From positions 9,424,001 to 9,488,000 of the forward strand of contig NW_027478385.1 in NCBI RefSeq assembly GCF_051014685.1: 64,000 nt of DNA, given 5' to 3'. The position numbers were made by a program, and so were the translations under genes. Each line of letters starts with the position of its first letter. The first letter of the stretch is position 1. The stretch is from Ptiloglossa arizonensis (taxonomy: Eukaryota; Arthropoda; Insecta; Hymenoptera; Colletidae). The notes under the pieces were generated by a model, which did no database searches, was not told the DNA's origin, and saw only the letters and a program-made list of their open reading frames with translations. This document shows positions 1 through 11,332 of the stretch, one piece after another.

Positions 1-177
1 GCAATAGGAATTTTTGGGTTAGGTCAATCCGTTCGCGAGATATGGGAGTTTGAAGCCAAGAAATGGTTGAGAAGGCAAAAAATTTTTCGCAATTCTGCTG
101 CTCCAAACGCTTATCCAGAATGGCCTAGGGAAAAAATACACATACCGCTGTAATCGGGTGAGTTTCCACTTTCAGAT
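1..177 (+). repeat. Reference monomer, used here to set phase
   Basis: The first unit is 177 bp with 43 G, 32 C (42% GC) and 7 CpG. Landmarks: a T5 tract at 11-15 followed by GGGTTAGG; a CENP-B-box-like 17-mer at 31-47 containing the palindrome TCGCGA; a self-complementary AAAAAATTTTT at 77-87; CTGCTGCTCC near 97; CCTAGG at 124-129 (CCTTGG in another subtype); and an A6 tract at 131-136. Recurrent diagnostic sites are CAATAGG/CAGTAGG/CAACAGG before the T5 tract, GAAGCCAAG/GAAGCAAAG/GAAGCCACG/GAACCCAAG after the box, GGCAAAAAA/GGCAAACAA/GACAACAAA, CGCAATT/CGCACTT/AGCACTT, CCTAGGG/CCTTGGG/CCTAGTG, CCGCTG/CCGTTG and GGGTGAG/GGGCGAG. Variants are linked along a unit, which defines subtypes. Confidence 0.93.
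31..47 (+). other. CENP-B-box-like motif (representative; present in most monomers)
   Basis: The motif reads GTTCGCGAGATATGGGA. The core motif reported as essential for CENP-B binding is nTTCGnnnnAnnCGGGn. Here TTCG, A10 and GGG match, and only C13 is T, so 8 of 9 fixed positions agree. Against the full mammalian box (YTTCGTTGGAARCGGGA) 11 of 17 agree. Assuming equal base use, a match this good by chance in a 177-bp unit on either strand has a probability of roughly 4%, so the similarity is suggestive only. The motif is well conserved across about 362 copies, but so are other parts of the unit. Confidence 0.45.
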
Positions 178-1729
178 GCAGTAGGAATTTTTGGGTTAGG
201 TCAATCCGTTCGCGAGATATGGGAGTTCGAAGCCAAGAAATGGTTGAGAAGACAACAAATTTTTCGCACTTCTGCTGCTCCAAACGCTTAACCAGAATGG
301 CCTTGGGAAAAAATACACATACCGTTCTAATCGGGCGAGTTTCTACTTTCAGACGCAACAGGAATTTTTTGGGTTATGTCAATCCGTTCGCGAGATATGG
401 GAGTTTGAAGCAAAGAGATGGTTGAGAAGACAACAAATATTTCGCACTTCTGCTGCTCCAAACGCTTAACCAGAAAGGCCTTGGGAAAAGATACACACAC
501 CGTTGTAATCGGGCGAGTTTCTACTTTCAGATGCAACAAGAATTTTTGGGTTAGGTCAATCCGTTCGCGATATATGGGACTTTGAAGCCAAGAAATGGTT
601 GAGAAGGCAAAAAATTTTTCGCAATTCTGCTGCTCTAAACGCTTAACCAGAATGGCCTAGGGAAGAAATACACGTACCGCTGTAATCGGGCGAGTTTCTG
701 CTTTCAGATGCAATAGGAATTTTTGGGTTAGGTCAATCCGTTCGCGAGATGTGGGAGTTTGAAGCCAAGAAACGGTTGAGAAGGCAAAAAAATTTTCGCA
801 ATTCTGCTGCTCTAAACGCTTAACCAGAATGGCCTGGGGAAAAAATACACGTACCGCTGTAATCGGGCGAGTTTCTACTTTCAGATGCAATAGGAATTTT
901 TGGGTTGGGTCCATCCGTTCGTGAGATATGGTAGTTTGAAGCCAAGAAATGGTTGAGAAGGCAAAAAATTTTTCGCAATTCTGCTGCTGCAAACGCTTAA
1001 CCAGAATGGCCTAGGGAAAAAATACACATACCGCTGTAATCGGGTGAGTTTCTACTTTCAGATGCAGTAGGAATTTTTGGGTTAGGTCAATCCGTTCGCG
1101 AGATATGGGAGTTTGAAGCCAAGAAATGGTTGAGAAGGCAAACAATTTTTCGCAATTCTGCTGCTCTAAACGCTTAACCAGAATGGCCTAGGGATAAAAT
1201 ACACGTACCGCTGTAATCGGGCGAGTTTCTACTTTCAGATGCAATAGGAATTTTTGGGTTAGGTCAATCCGTTCGCGAGATATGGGAGTTTGAAGCCAAG
1301 AAATGGTTGAGAAGGCAAACAATTTTTCGCATTTCTGCTGCTCCAAACGCTTAACCAGAATGGCCTAGGGAAAAAATACACATACCGTTGTAATCGGGCG
1401 AGTTTCTACTTTCAGACGCAACAGGAATTTTTGGGTTAGGTGAATCCGTTCGCGAGATATGGGACTTTGAAGCTAAGTAATGGTTGAGAAGACAACAAAT
1501 TTTTCGCACTTCTGCTGCTCCAATCGCTTAACCAGAATGGCCTAAGGGAAAAATACACGTACCGTTGTAATCGGGCGAGTTTTTACTTTCAAATGCAATT
1601 GGAATTTTTGGTTAGGTCAATCCGTTCGCGAGATATGGGAGTTTGAAGCAAAGAAATGGTTGCGAAGAAAACAAATTTTTCGCACTTGTGCTGCTCCAAA
1701 CGCTTAACCAGAATGGCCTTGGTTAAAAA

Positions 1730-3795
1730 TACACATACCGTTGTAATCGGGCGAGTTTCTACTTTCAGATGAAACAGGAATTTTTGGGTTAGGTCAATCC
1801 GTTCGCGAGATATGGGAGTTTGAACCCAAGAAATGGTTGAGAAGGCAAAAAATTTTTCGCTATTCTGCTGCTCCAAACGCTTATCCAGAATGGCCTAGGG
1901 AAAAAATACACATACCGCTGTAATCGGGTGAGTTTCTACTTTCAGATGCAGTAGGAATTTTTGGGTTAGGTCAATCCGTTCGCGAGATATGGGAGTTTGA
2001 AGCCAAGAAATGGTTGAGAAGGCAAAAAATTTTTCGCAATTCTGCTGCTCCAAACGGTTAACCAGAATGGCCTAGGGAAAAAATACACATACCGTTGTAA
2101 TCGGGCGAGTTTCTACTTTCAGACGCAACAGGAATATTTGGGTTAGGTCAATCCGTTCGCGAGATATGGGAGTTTGAAGCAAAGAAATGGTTGAGAAGAC
2201 AACAAATTTTTCGCACTTCTGCTGCTCCAAACGCTTAACCAGAATTGCCTTGGGAAAAAATACACATACCGTTGTAATCGGGCGTGTTTCTACTTTCAGA
2301 CGCAACAGGAATATTTGGGTTAGGTCTATCCGTTCGCGAGATATGGGAGTTTGAAGCAAAGAAATGGTTGAGAAGACAACAAATTTTTCGCAATTCTGCT
2401 GCTCCAAACGCTTAACCAGAATTGCCTTGGGAAAAAATACACATACCGTTGTAATCGGGCGAGTTTCTACTTTCAGACGCAACAGGAATTTTTGGGTTAG
2501 GTCAATCCGTTCGCGAGATATGGGAGTTTGAAGCCAAGAAATGGTTGAGAAGGCAAAAAATTTTTCGCAATTCTGCTGCTCTAAACGCTTAACCAGAATG
2601 GCCTAGGGAAAAAATACACGTACCGCTGTAATCGGGCGAGTTTCTACTTTCAGATGCAATAGGAATTTTTGGGTTAGGTCAATCCGTTCGCGAGATATGG
2701 GAGTTTGAAGCCAAGAAATGGTTGAGAAGGCAAACAATTTTTCGCAATTCTGCTGCTCCAAACGCTTAACCAGAATGGCCTAGGGAAAAAATACACATAC
2801 CGTTGTAATCGGGCGAGTTTCTACTTTCAGATGAAACAGGAATTTTTGGGTTAGGTCAATCCGTTCGCGAGATATGGGAGTTTGAACCCAAGAAATGGTT
2901 GAGAAGGCAAAAAATTTTTCGCAATTCTGCTGCTCCAAACGCTTATCCAGAATGGCCTAGGGAAAAAATACACATACCGCTGTAATCGGGTGAGTTTCTA
3001 CTTTCAGATGCAGTAGGAATTTTTGGGTTAGGTCAATCCGTTCGCGAGATATGGGAGTTTGAAGCCAAGAAATGGTTGAGAAGGCAAAAAATTTTTCGCA
3101 ATTCTGCTGCTCCAAACGGTTAACGAGAATGGCCTAGGGAAAAAATACACATACCGTTGTAATCGGGCGAGTTTCTACTTTCAGACGCAACAGGAATATT
3201 TGGGTTAGGTCAATCCGTTCGCGAGATATGGGAGTTTGAAGCAAAGAAATGGTTGAGAAGACAACAAATTTTTCGCACTTCTGCTGCTCCAAACGCTTAA
3301 CCAGAATGGCCTTGGGAAAAAATACACATACCGTTGTAATCGGAAGAGTTTCTACTTTCAGACGCAACAGGAATATTTGGGTTAGGTCTATCCGTTCGCG
3401 AGATATGGGAGTTTGAAGCAAAGAAATGGTTGACAAGACAACAAATTTTTCGCACTTCTGCTGCTCCAAACGCTTAACCAGAATGGCCTTGGGAAAAAAT
3501 ACACATACCGTTGTAATCGGGCGAGTTTCTACTTTCAGACGCAACAGGAATTTTTGGGTTAGGTCAATCCGTTCGCGAGATATGGGAGTTTGAAGCCAAG
3601 AAATGGTTGAGAAGGCAAAAAATTTTTCGCAATTCTGCTGCTCTAAACGCTTAACCAGAATGGCCTAGGGAACAAATACACGTACCGCTGTAATCGGGCG
3701 AGTTTCTACTTTCAGATGCAATAGGAATTTTTGGGTTAGGTCAATCCGTTCGCGAGATATGGGAGTTTGAAGCCAAGAAATGGTTGAGAAGGCAA
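1730..3795 (+). repeat. 6-monomer tandem duplication (1062-bp offset)
   Basis: Bases about 1730-2733 match about 2792-3795 at an offset of 1062 bp (6 x 177). Both copies carry GATGAAACAGG and GAACCCAAG in order, then CCAAACGGTTAAC and two monomers of the CCTTGGG, GACAACAAA subtype. I counted at least eight differences, for example AATTGCC in the left copy against AATGGCC in the right, and GAAAAAATAC against GAACAAATAC near 3671. The pair is thus older than the blocks further right. Confidence 0.75.
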
Positions 3796-6700
3796 AAAAT
3801 TTTTCGCAATTCTGCTGCTCCAAACGCTTAACCAGAATGGCCTAGGGAAAAAATACACATACCGCTGTAATCGGGTGAGTTTCTACTTTCAGATGCAGTA
3901 GGAATTTTTGGGTTAGGTCAATCCGTTCGCGAGATATGGGAGTTTGAAGCCAAGAAATGGTTGAGAAGGCAAAAAATTTTTCGCAATTCTGCTGCTCCAA
4001 ACGCTTAACCAGAATGGCCTAGGGAAAAAATACACATACCGCTGTAATCGGGTGAGTTTCTACTTTCAGATGCAGTAGGAATTTTTGGGTTAGGTCAATC
4101 CGTTCGCGAGATATGGGAGTTTGAAGCCAAGAAATGGTTGAGAAGGCAAACAATTTTTCGCAATTCTGCTGCTCCAAACGCTTAACCAGACTGGCCTAGG
4201 GAAAAAATACACATACCGTTGTAATCGGGCGAGTTTCTACTTTCAGACGCAACAGGAATTTTTGGGTTAGGTCAATCCGTTCGCGAGATATGGGAGTTTG
4301 AAGCCAAGAAATGGTTGAGAAGGCAAACAATTTTTCGCACTTCTGCTGCTTCAAACGCTTAACCAGAATGGCCTAGTGAAAAAATGCACATACCGTTGTA
4401 ATCGGGAGAGTTTCTACTTTCAGATGCAATAGGAATTTTTGGGCTAGGTCAATCCGTTCGCGAGATATGGGAGTTTGAAGCCACGAAATGGTTGAGAAGG
4501 CAAAAAATTTTTAGCACTTCTGCTGCTCCAAACGCTTAACCAGAATGGCCTAGGGAAAAAATACACATACGGTTGTAATCGGGCGTGTTTCCACTTTCAG
4601 ACGCAATAGGAATTTCTGGGTTAGGTTAATCCGTTCGCGAGATATGGGAGTTTGAAGCCAAGAAATGGTTGAGAAGAAAACAAATTTTTCGCACTTGTGC
4701 TGCTCCAAACGCTTAACCAGAATGGCCTTGGGAAAAAATACACATACCGTTGTAATCGGGCGAGTTTCTACTTTCAGATGAAACAGGAATTTTTGGGTTA
4801 GGTCAATCCGTTCGCGAGATATGGGAGTTTGAACCCAAGAAATGGTTGAGAAGGCAAAAAATTTTTCGCAATTCTGCTGCTCCAAACGCTTATCCAGAAT
4901 GGCCTAGGGAAAAAATACACATACCGCTGTAATCGGGTGAGTTTCTACTTTCAGATGCAGTAGGAATTTTTGGGTTAGGTCAATCCGTTCGCGAGATATG
5001 GGAGTTTGAAGCCAAGAAATGGTTGAGAAGGCAAAAAATTTTTCGCAATTCTGCTGCTCTAAACGCTTAACCAGAATGGCCTAGGGAAAAAATACACGTA
5101 CCGCTGTAATCGGGCGAGTTTCTACTTTCAGATGCAATAGGAATTTTTGGGTTAGGTCAATCCGTTCGCGAGATATGGGAGTTTGAAGCCAAGAAATGGT
5201 TGAGAAGGCAAAAAATTTTTCGCAATTCTGCTGCTCCAAACGCTTAACCAGAATGGCCTAGGGAAAAAATACACATACCGCTGTAATCGGGTGAGTTTCT
5301 ACTTTCAGATGCAGTAGGAATTTTTGGGTTAGGTCAATCCGTTCGCGAGATATGGGAGTTTAAAGCCAAGAAATGGTTGAGAAGGCAAAAAATTTTTCGC
5401 AATTCTGCTGCTCCAAACGCTTAACCAGAATGGCCTAGGGAAAAAATACACATACCGCTGTAATCGGGTGAGTTTCTACTTTCAGATGCAGTAGGAATTT
5501 TTGGGTTAGGTCAATCCGTTCGCGAGATATGGGAGTTTGAAGCCAAGAAATGGTTGAGAAGGCAAACAATTTTTCGCAATTCTGCTGCTCCAAACGCTTA
5601 ACCAGAATGGCCTAGGGAAAAAATACACATACCGTTGTAATCGGGCGAGTTTCTACTTTCAGACGCAACAGGAATTTTTGGGTTAGGTCAATCCGTTCGC
5701 GAGATATGGGAGTTTGAAGCCAAGAAATGGTTGAGAAGGCAAACAATTTTTCGCAATTCTGCTGCTTCAAACGCTTAACCAGAATGGCCTAGTGAAAAAA
5801 TGCACATACCGTTGTAATCGGGAGAGTTTCTACTTTCAGATGCAATAGGAATTTTTGGGCTAGGTCAATCCGTTCGCGAGATATGGGAGTTTGAAGCCAC
5901 GAAATGGTTGAGAAGGCAAAAAATTTTTAGCACTTCTGCTGCTCCAAACGCTTAACCAGAATGGCCTAGGGAAAAAATACACATACGGTTGTAATCGGGC
6001 GTGTTTCTACTTTCAGACGCAATAGGAATTTCTGGGTTAGGTCAATCCGTTCGCGAGATATGGGAGTTTGAAGCCAAGAAATGGTTGAGAAGACAACAAA
6101 TTTTTCGCACTTCTGCTGCTCCAAACGCTTATCCAGAATGGTCTAGGGAAAAAATACACATACCGCTGTAATCGGGTGAGTTTCCACTTTCAGATGCAGT
6201 AGGAATTTTTGGGTTAGGTCAATCCGTTCGCGAGATATGGGAGTTTGAAGCCAAGAAATGGTTGAGAAGACAACAAATTTTTCGCACTTCTGCTGCTCCA
6301 AACGCTTAACCAGAATGGCCTTGGGAGAAAATACACATACCGTTGTAATCGGGCGAGTTTCTACTTTCAGACGCAACAGGAATTTTTGGGTTATGTCAAT
6401 CCGTTCGCGAGATATGGGAGTTTGAAGCAAAGAAATGGTTGAGAAGACAACAAATTTTTCGCACTTCTGCTGCTCCAAACGCTTAACCAGAATGGCCTTG
6501 GGAAAAAATACACATACCGTTGTAATCGGAAGAGTTTCTACTTTCAGACGCAACAGGAATATTTGGGTTAGGTCTATCCGTTCGCGAGATATGGGAGTTT
6601 GAAGCAAAGAAATGGTTGACAAGACAACAAATTTTTCGCACTTCTGCTGCTCCAAACGCTTAACCAGAATGGCCTTGGGAAAAAATACACACACCGTTGT

Positions 6701-9683
6701 AATCGGGCGAGTTTCTACTTTCAGACGCAACAGGAATTTTTGGGTTAGGTCAATCCGTTCGCGAGATATGGGAGTTTGAAGCCAAGAAATGGTTGAGAAG
6801 GCAAAAAATTTTTCGCAATTCTGCTGCTCTAAACGCTTAACCAGAATGGCCTAGGGAACAAATACACGTACCGCTGTAATCGGGCGAGTTTCTACTTTCA
6901 GATGCAATAGGAATTTTTGGGTTAGGTCAATCCGTTCGCGAGATATGGGAGTTTGAAGCCAAGAAATGGTTGAGAAGGCAAAAAATTTTTCGCAATTCTG
7001 CTGCTCCAAACGCTTAACCAGAATGGCCTAGGGAAAAAATACACATACCGCTGTAATCGGGTGAGTTTCTACTTTCAGATGCAGTAGGAATTTTTGGGTT
7101 AGGTCAATCCGTTCGCGAGATATGGGAGTTTGAAGCCAAGAAATGGTTGAGAAGGCAAAAAATTTTTCGCAATTCTGCTGCTCCAAACGCTTAACCAGAA
7201 TGGCCTAGGGAAAAAATACACATACCGCTGTAATCGGGTGAGTTTCTACTTTCAGATGCAGTAGGAATTTTTGGGTTAGGTCAATCCGTTCGCGAGATAT
7301 GGGAGTTTGAAGCCAAGAAATGGTTGAGAAGGCAAACAATTTTTCGCAATTCTGCTGCTCCAAACGCTTAACCAGACTGGCCTAGGGAAAAAATACACAT
7401 ACCGTTGTAATCGGGCGAGTTTCTACTTTCAGACGCAACAGGAATTTTTGGGTTAGGTCAATCCGTTCGCGAGATATGGGAGTTTGAAGCCAAGAAATGG
7501 TTGAGAAGGCAAACAATTTTTCGCACTTCTGCTGCTTCAAACGCTTAACCAGAATGGCCTAGTGAAAAAATGCACATACCGTTGTAATCGGGAGAGTTTC
7601 TACTTTCAGATGCAATAGGAATTTTTGGGCTAGGTCAATCCGTTCGCGAGATATGGGAGTTTGAAGCCACGAAATGGTTGAGAAGGCAAAAAATTTTTAG
7701 CACTTCTGCTGCTCCAAACGCTTAACCAGAATGGCCTAGGGAAAAAATACACATACGGTTGTAATCGGGCGTGTTTCCACTTTCAGACGCAATAGGAATT
7801 TCTGGGTTAGGTTAATCCGTTCGCGAGATATGGGAGTTTGAAGCCAAGAAATGGTTGAGAAGAAAACAAATTTTTCGCACTTGTGCTGCTCCAAACGCTT
7901 AACCAGAATGGCCTTGGGAAAAAATACACATACCGTTGTAATCGGGCGAGTTTCTACTTTCAGATGAAACAGGAATTTTTGGGTTAGGTCAATCCGTTCG
8001 CGAGATATGGGAGTTTGAACCCAAGAAATGGTTGAGAAGGCAAAAAATTTTTCGCAATTCTGCTGCTCCAAACGCTTATCCAGAATGGCCTAGGGAAAAA
8101 ATACACATACCGCTGTAATCGGGTGAGTTTCTACTTTCAGATGCAGTAGGAATTTTTGGGTTAGGTCAATCCGTTCGCGAGATATGGGAGTTTGAAGCCA
8201 AGAAATGGTTGAGAAGGCAAAAAATTTTTCGCAATTCTGCTGCTCTAAACGCTTAACCAGAATGGCCTAGGGAAAAAATACACGTACCGCTGTAATCGGG
8301 CGAGTTTCTACTTTCAGATGCAATAGGAATTTTTGGGTTAGGTCAATCCGTTCGCGAGATATGGGAGTTTGAAGCCAAGAAATGGTTGAGAAGGCAAAAA
8401 ATTTTTCGCAATTCTGCTGCTCCAAACGCTTAACCAGAATGGCCTAGGGAAAAAATACACATACCGCTGTAATCGGGTGAGTTTCTACTTTCAGATGCAG
8501 TAGGAATTTTTGGGTTAGGTCAATCCGTTCGCGAGATATGGGAGTTTAAAGCCAAGAAATGGTTGAGAAGGCAAAAAATTTTTCGCAATTCTGCTGCTCC
8601 AAACGCTTAACCAGAATGGCCTAGGGAAAAAATACACATACCGCTGTAATCGGGTGAGTTTCTACTTTCAGATGCAGTAGGAATTTTTGGGTTAGGTCAA
8701 TCCGTTCGCGAGATATGGGAGTTTGAAGCCAAGAAATGGTTGAGAAGGCAAACAATTTTTCGCAATTCTGCTGCTCCAAACGCTTAACCAGAATGGCCTA
8801 GGGAAAAAATACACATACCGTTGTAATCGGGCGAGTTTCTACTTTCAGACGCAGCAGGAATTTTTGGGTTAGGTCAATCCGTTCGCGAGATATGGGAGTT
8901 TGAAGCCAAGAAATGGTTGAGAAGGCAAACAATTTTTCGCAATTCTGCTGCTTCAAACGCTTAACCAGAATGGCCTAGTGAAAAAATGCACATACCGTTG
9001 TAATCGGGAGAGTTTCTACTTTCAGATGCAATAGGAATTTTTGGGCTAGGTCAATCCGTTCGCGAGATATGGGAGTTTGAAGCCACGAAATGGTTGAGAA
9101 GGCAAAAAATTTTTAGCACTTCTGCTGCTCCAAACGCTTAACCAGAATGGCCTAGGGAAAAAATACACATACGGTTGTAATCGGGCGTGTTTCTACTTTC
9201 AGACGCAATAGGAATTTCTGGGTTAGGTCAATCCGTTCGCGAGATATGGGAGTTTGAAGCCAAGAAATGGTTGAGAAGACAACAAATTTTTCGCACTTCT
9301 GCTGCTCCAAACGCTTATCCAGAATGGTCTAGGGAAAAAATACACATACCGCTGTAATCGGGTGAGTTTCCACTTTCAGATGCAGTAGGAATTTTTGGGT
9401 TAGGTCAATCCGTTCGCGAGATATGGGAGTTTGAAGCCAAGAAATGGTTGAGAAGACAACAAATTTTTCGCACTTCTGCTGCTCCAAACGCTTAACCAGA
9501 ATGGCCTTGGGAGAAAATACACATACCGTTGTAATCGGGCGAGTTTCTACTTTCAGACGCAACAGGAATTTTTGGGTTATGTCAATCCGTTCGCGAGATA
9601 TGGGAGTTTGAAGCAAAGAAATGGTTGAGAAGACAACAAATTTTTCGCACTTCTGCTGCTCCAAACGCTTAACCAGAATGGCC
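3211..9683 (+). repeat. 18-monomer tandem duplication (3186-bp offset)
   Basis: Bases 3211-6497 match 6397-9683 at an offset of 3186 bp (18 x 177). Shared rare markers include CGGAAGAG (3341/6527), GAGTTTAAAGCC (near 5344/8530), GTCTAGGG after TTATCCAG, and GGGAGAAAATAC. Few differences were seen: CACATACCG against CACACACCG near 6693, and GCAACAGG against GCAGCAGG near 8851. Inside each unit, the CCTAGTGAAAAAATGCAC subtype occurs twice, 1416 bp (8 monomers) apart, for example at 4371 and 5787, so an 8-monomer duplication came before the 18-monomer one. Confidence 0.85.
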
Positions 9684-11332
9684 TTTGGAAAAATACACAT
9701 ACCGTTGTAATCGGGCGAGTTTCTACTTTCAGATGCAACAGGAATTTTTGGGTTAGGTCAATCCGTTCTCGAGATATGGGACTTTGAAGCCAAGAAATGG
9801 TTGAGAAGGCAAAAAATTTTTCGCAATTCTGCTGTTCTAAACGCTTAACCAGAATGGCCTGGGGAAAAAATACACATACCGTTGTAATCGGGCGAGTTTC
9901 TACTTTCAGACGCAACAGGAATATTTGGGTTAGGTCTATCCGTTCGCGAGATATGGGAGTTTGAAGCAAAGAAATGGTTGAGAAGACAACAAATTTTTCG
10001 CACTTCTGCTGCTCCAAACGCTTAACCAGAATGGCCTTGGGAAAAAATACACATACCGTTGTAATCGGGCGAGTTTCTACTTTCAGACGCAACAGGAATA
10101 TTTGGGTTAGGTCTATCCGTTCGCGAGATATGGGAGTTTGAAGCAAAGAAATGGTTGAGAAGACAACAAATTTTTCGCACATCTGCTGATCCAAACGCTT
10201 AACCAGAATGGCCTTGGGAAAAAATACACATACCGTTGTAATCGGGCGAGTTTCTACTTTCAGACGCAACAGGAATTTTTGGGTTAGGTCAATCCGTTCG
10301 CGAGATATGGGAGTTTGAAGCCAAGAAATGGTTGAGAAGGCAAAAAATTTTTCGCAATTCTGCTGCTCTAAACGCTTAACCAGAATGGCCTAGGGAAAAA
10401 ATACACGTACCGCTGTAATCGGGCGAGTTTCTACTTTCAGATGCAATAGGAATTTTTGGGTTAGGTCAATCCGTTCGCGAGATATGGGAGTTTGAAGCCA
10501 AGAAATGGTTGAGAAGGCAAAAAATTTTTCGCAATTCTGCTGCTCCAAACGCTTAACCAGAATGGCCTAGGGAAAAAATACACATACCGCTGTAATCGGG
10601 TGAGTTTCTACTTTCAGATGCAGTAGGAATTTTTGGGTTAGGTCAATCCGTTCGCGAGATATGGGAGTTTGAAGCCAAGAAATGGTTGAGAAGGCAAAAA
10701 ATTTTTCGCAATTCTGCTGCTCCAAACGCTTAACCAGAATGGCCTAGGGAAAAAATACACATACCGCTGTAATCGGGTGAGTTTCTACTTTCAGATGCAG
10801 TAGGAATTTTTGGGTTAGGTCAATCCGTTCGCGAGATATGGGAGTTTGAAGCCAAGAAATGGTTGAGAAGGCAAACAATTTTTCGCAATTCTCCTGCTCC
10901 AAACGCTTAACCAGAATGGCCTAGGGAAAAAATACACATACCGTTGTAATCGGGCGAGTTTCTACTTTCAGACGCAACAGGAATTTTTGGGTTAGGTCAA
11001 TCCGTTCGCGAGATATGGGAGTTTGAAGCCAAGAAATGGTTGAGAAGGCAAACAATTTTTCGCACTTCTGCTGCTTCAAACGCTTAACCAGAATGGCCTA
11101 GTGAAAAAATGCACCTACCGTTGTAATCGGGAGAGTTTCTACTTTCAGATGCAATAGGAATTTTTGGGCTAGGTCAATCCGTTCGCGAGATATGGGAGTG
11201 TGAACCCAAGAAATGGTTGAGAAGGCAAAAAATTTTTCGCAATTCTGCTGCTCCAAACGCTTATCCAGAATGGCCTAGGGAAAAAATACACATACCGCTG
11301 TAATCGGGTGAGTTTCTACTTTCAGATGCAGT
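9684..11332 (+). repeat. Linking monomers with a contracted, box-altered unit
   Basis: This stretch begins with a 176-bp junction unit (CCTTTGG then A5 at 9689-9693). Next comes a unit whose box reads TTCTCGAG (CTCGAG at 9768-9773) with GGGACTTTG, and then CCTTGGG-type units. The same succession recurs at about 20.5-21.2 kb and 28.1-28.9 kb. The rest is ordinary CCTAGGG-type monomers. Near 11200 a GGGAGTGTGAACCC joins a GGGCTAGG unit to a GAACCCAAG unit, which looks like a recombination join. No gene is seen. Confidence 0.7.

Larger units (their letters stand above)
1..1729 (+). repeat. Left segment of diverged monomers
   Basis: About ten monomers with many private variants: a T6 insertion at 365-370, GTGAGATATGGTAG near 917, AGGTGAATCC near 1438, CCAATCGCTT near 1530, CCTAAGGGAAAAATAC near 1545, and a lost G near 1610. 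Several of these recur only far to the right: CCAATCGCTT near 40.8, 42.0 and 43.8 kb, and AGGTGAATCC from 38.9 kb onward. The segment therefore resembles the right-hand domain more than its immediate neighbour. No coding or RNA gene is seen. Confidence 0.75.

Noticed and set aside
16..23. GGGTTAGG as a telomere repeat
   Set aside because: It contains one TTAGG per 177-bp unit with no tandem TTAGG or TTAGGG run anywhere, so it is a chance pentamer inside the monomer.
1..177. Identity with primate alpha satellite or the Arabidopsis 178-bp centromere repeat
   Set aside because: Length is similar, but I recognise no sequence resemblance beyond the CENP-B-like box. No database search could be run; a search of the consensus unit against repeat libraries would decide.
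219..425. Short plus-strand frames (219-425 and 20325-20507)
   Set aside because: They arise from single substitutions or indels in satellite units (for example TGTAATCGG changed to TGCAATCGG near 20326). Their translation is plain monomer sequence and they are not conserved between copies.
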